Positions 4,886 through 5,220 of a DNA stretch of 5,220 nucleotides are shown here, piece by piece. The notes under the pieces are model-generated. The model worked only from the letters and a program-made list of their open reading frames with translations. It was not told the DNA's origin and searched no databases. Every line of letters starts with the position of its first letter. Position 1 is the first letter of the stretch. Source of the stretch: Pseudomonadota bacterium (GTDB lineage Bacteria > Pseudomonadota > Alphaproteobacteria > Rhizobiales > Hyphomicrobiaceae). The position numbers were made by a program, and so were the translations under genes. The stretch is taken from the NCBI GenBank assembly GCA_023392135.1, contig JAEVZQ010000504.1, positions 1 to 5,220 on the forward strand, read 5' to 3'.

Positions 4886-5220
4886 GCCCGACTATGCGGC
4901 TGCGTTCCTGCCGCGGCGGTCTCTTGGGCGAGCCACGCGTCGAGGCGGACGATCTCCCCGGGGCTGATGCAAAGTCCCAGCTTCGAGCGGCGCCAGACGA
5001 TATCGGCGGCCGTTTGGGCCCATTCCTCGCGCATGAGGTAGCGCACCTCCGCTTCGTGTAGACCGCCACCGAAATCCACCCCGAGATCCTGAGGCGTGCG
5101 GGCGTCACCGAGAACGTGTGAGGCACGAGTGCCGTAAGCATGTGCGAGGCGTTCGAGAAAAGGTCTCCTCAGGCCAGGGTGCCGAGAGCCCAGCGACGAG
5201 ACCATCTCGCGGAATTCATC
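4861..5220 (-). CDS. glpD: Aerobic glycerol-3-phosphate dehydrogenase, C-terminal part (5' end outside window)
   Basis: GlpD is a membrane-associated FAD enzyme that oxidises glycerol-3-phosphate to dihydroxyacetone phosphate and passes electrons to quinone. Only the last 119 residues are in the window; the frame is open to the edge, so the ATG at 5205 is internal. The visible part is the helical C-terminal cap: AHAYGTRASHVLGDA, then DLGVDFGGGLHEAEVRYL and the highly typical MREEWAQTAADIVWRRSKLGL. The FAD-binding and catalytic regions are off the window. A tail of about 30 residues rich in Ala, Gln and Ser follows the conserved block. The stop codon (4861–4863) lies inside the end of the cyclase gene, so the two genes overlap by 25 bases tail to tail, with no terminator visible between them. 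Confidence 0.9.
   Translation of the reverse strand, partial: DEFREMVSSLGSRHPGLRRPFLERLAHAYGTRASHVLGDARTPQDLGVDFGGGLHEAEVRYLMREEWAQTAADIVWRRSKLGLCISPGEIVRLDAWLAQETAAAGTQPHSRAQPSPPDT

Overview
The window is GC-rich, and its gene families and signals point to an alphaproteobacterium, probably of the order Hyphomicrobiales (Rhizobiales). Reasons: a maf–yacG pair next to a tRNA gene, an EcfG-type (general stress response) promoter, and a six-helix membrane class III cyclase. The genus cannot be fixed from this sequence. It looks like ordinary chromosome: I see no insertion sequence, phage gene, CRISPR array or integrase.

Layout. (1) 3–704, plus strand: 3' part of a two-repeat dimeric alpha/beta-barrel (EthD/Dabb-like) protein of unknown function, followed by a GC hairpin. 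(2) 705–1339: largely non-coding, but it holds a 44-residue, very charged small protein on the minus strand (950–1084) behind a good EcfG-type promoter, plus a clean intrinsic terminator pointing the other way (1159–1184). (3) 1340–2474, minus strand: maf (nucleotide pyrophosphatase), yacG (zinc-finger gyrase inhibitor) and tRNA-Phe(GAA). The tRNA has its own sigma-70-like promoter, whose -10 box contains the yacG stop codon. (4) 2475–2774: divergent intergenic region with several inverted repeats. (5) 2775–4885, plus strand: a Crp/Fnr-family regulator with an intact-looking cyclic-nucleotide pocket, then a six-helix adenylate cyclase with all catalytic residues. (6) 4861–5220, minus strand: C-terminal end of aerobic glycerol-3-phosphate dehydrogenase (glpD), whose last 25 bases overlap the cyclase gene tail to tail.

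How the parts fit. The most coherent unit is the regulator–cyclase pair: one gene makes a cyclic nucleotide (by its residues, cAMP) at the membrane and the other looks able to bind it and act on DNA, so the two may form a self-contained signalling cassette. The minus-strand maf–yacG–tRNA block is housekeeping. The small charged protein is probably induced by the general stress response. All functional links are inferred from sequence and position.
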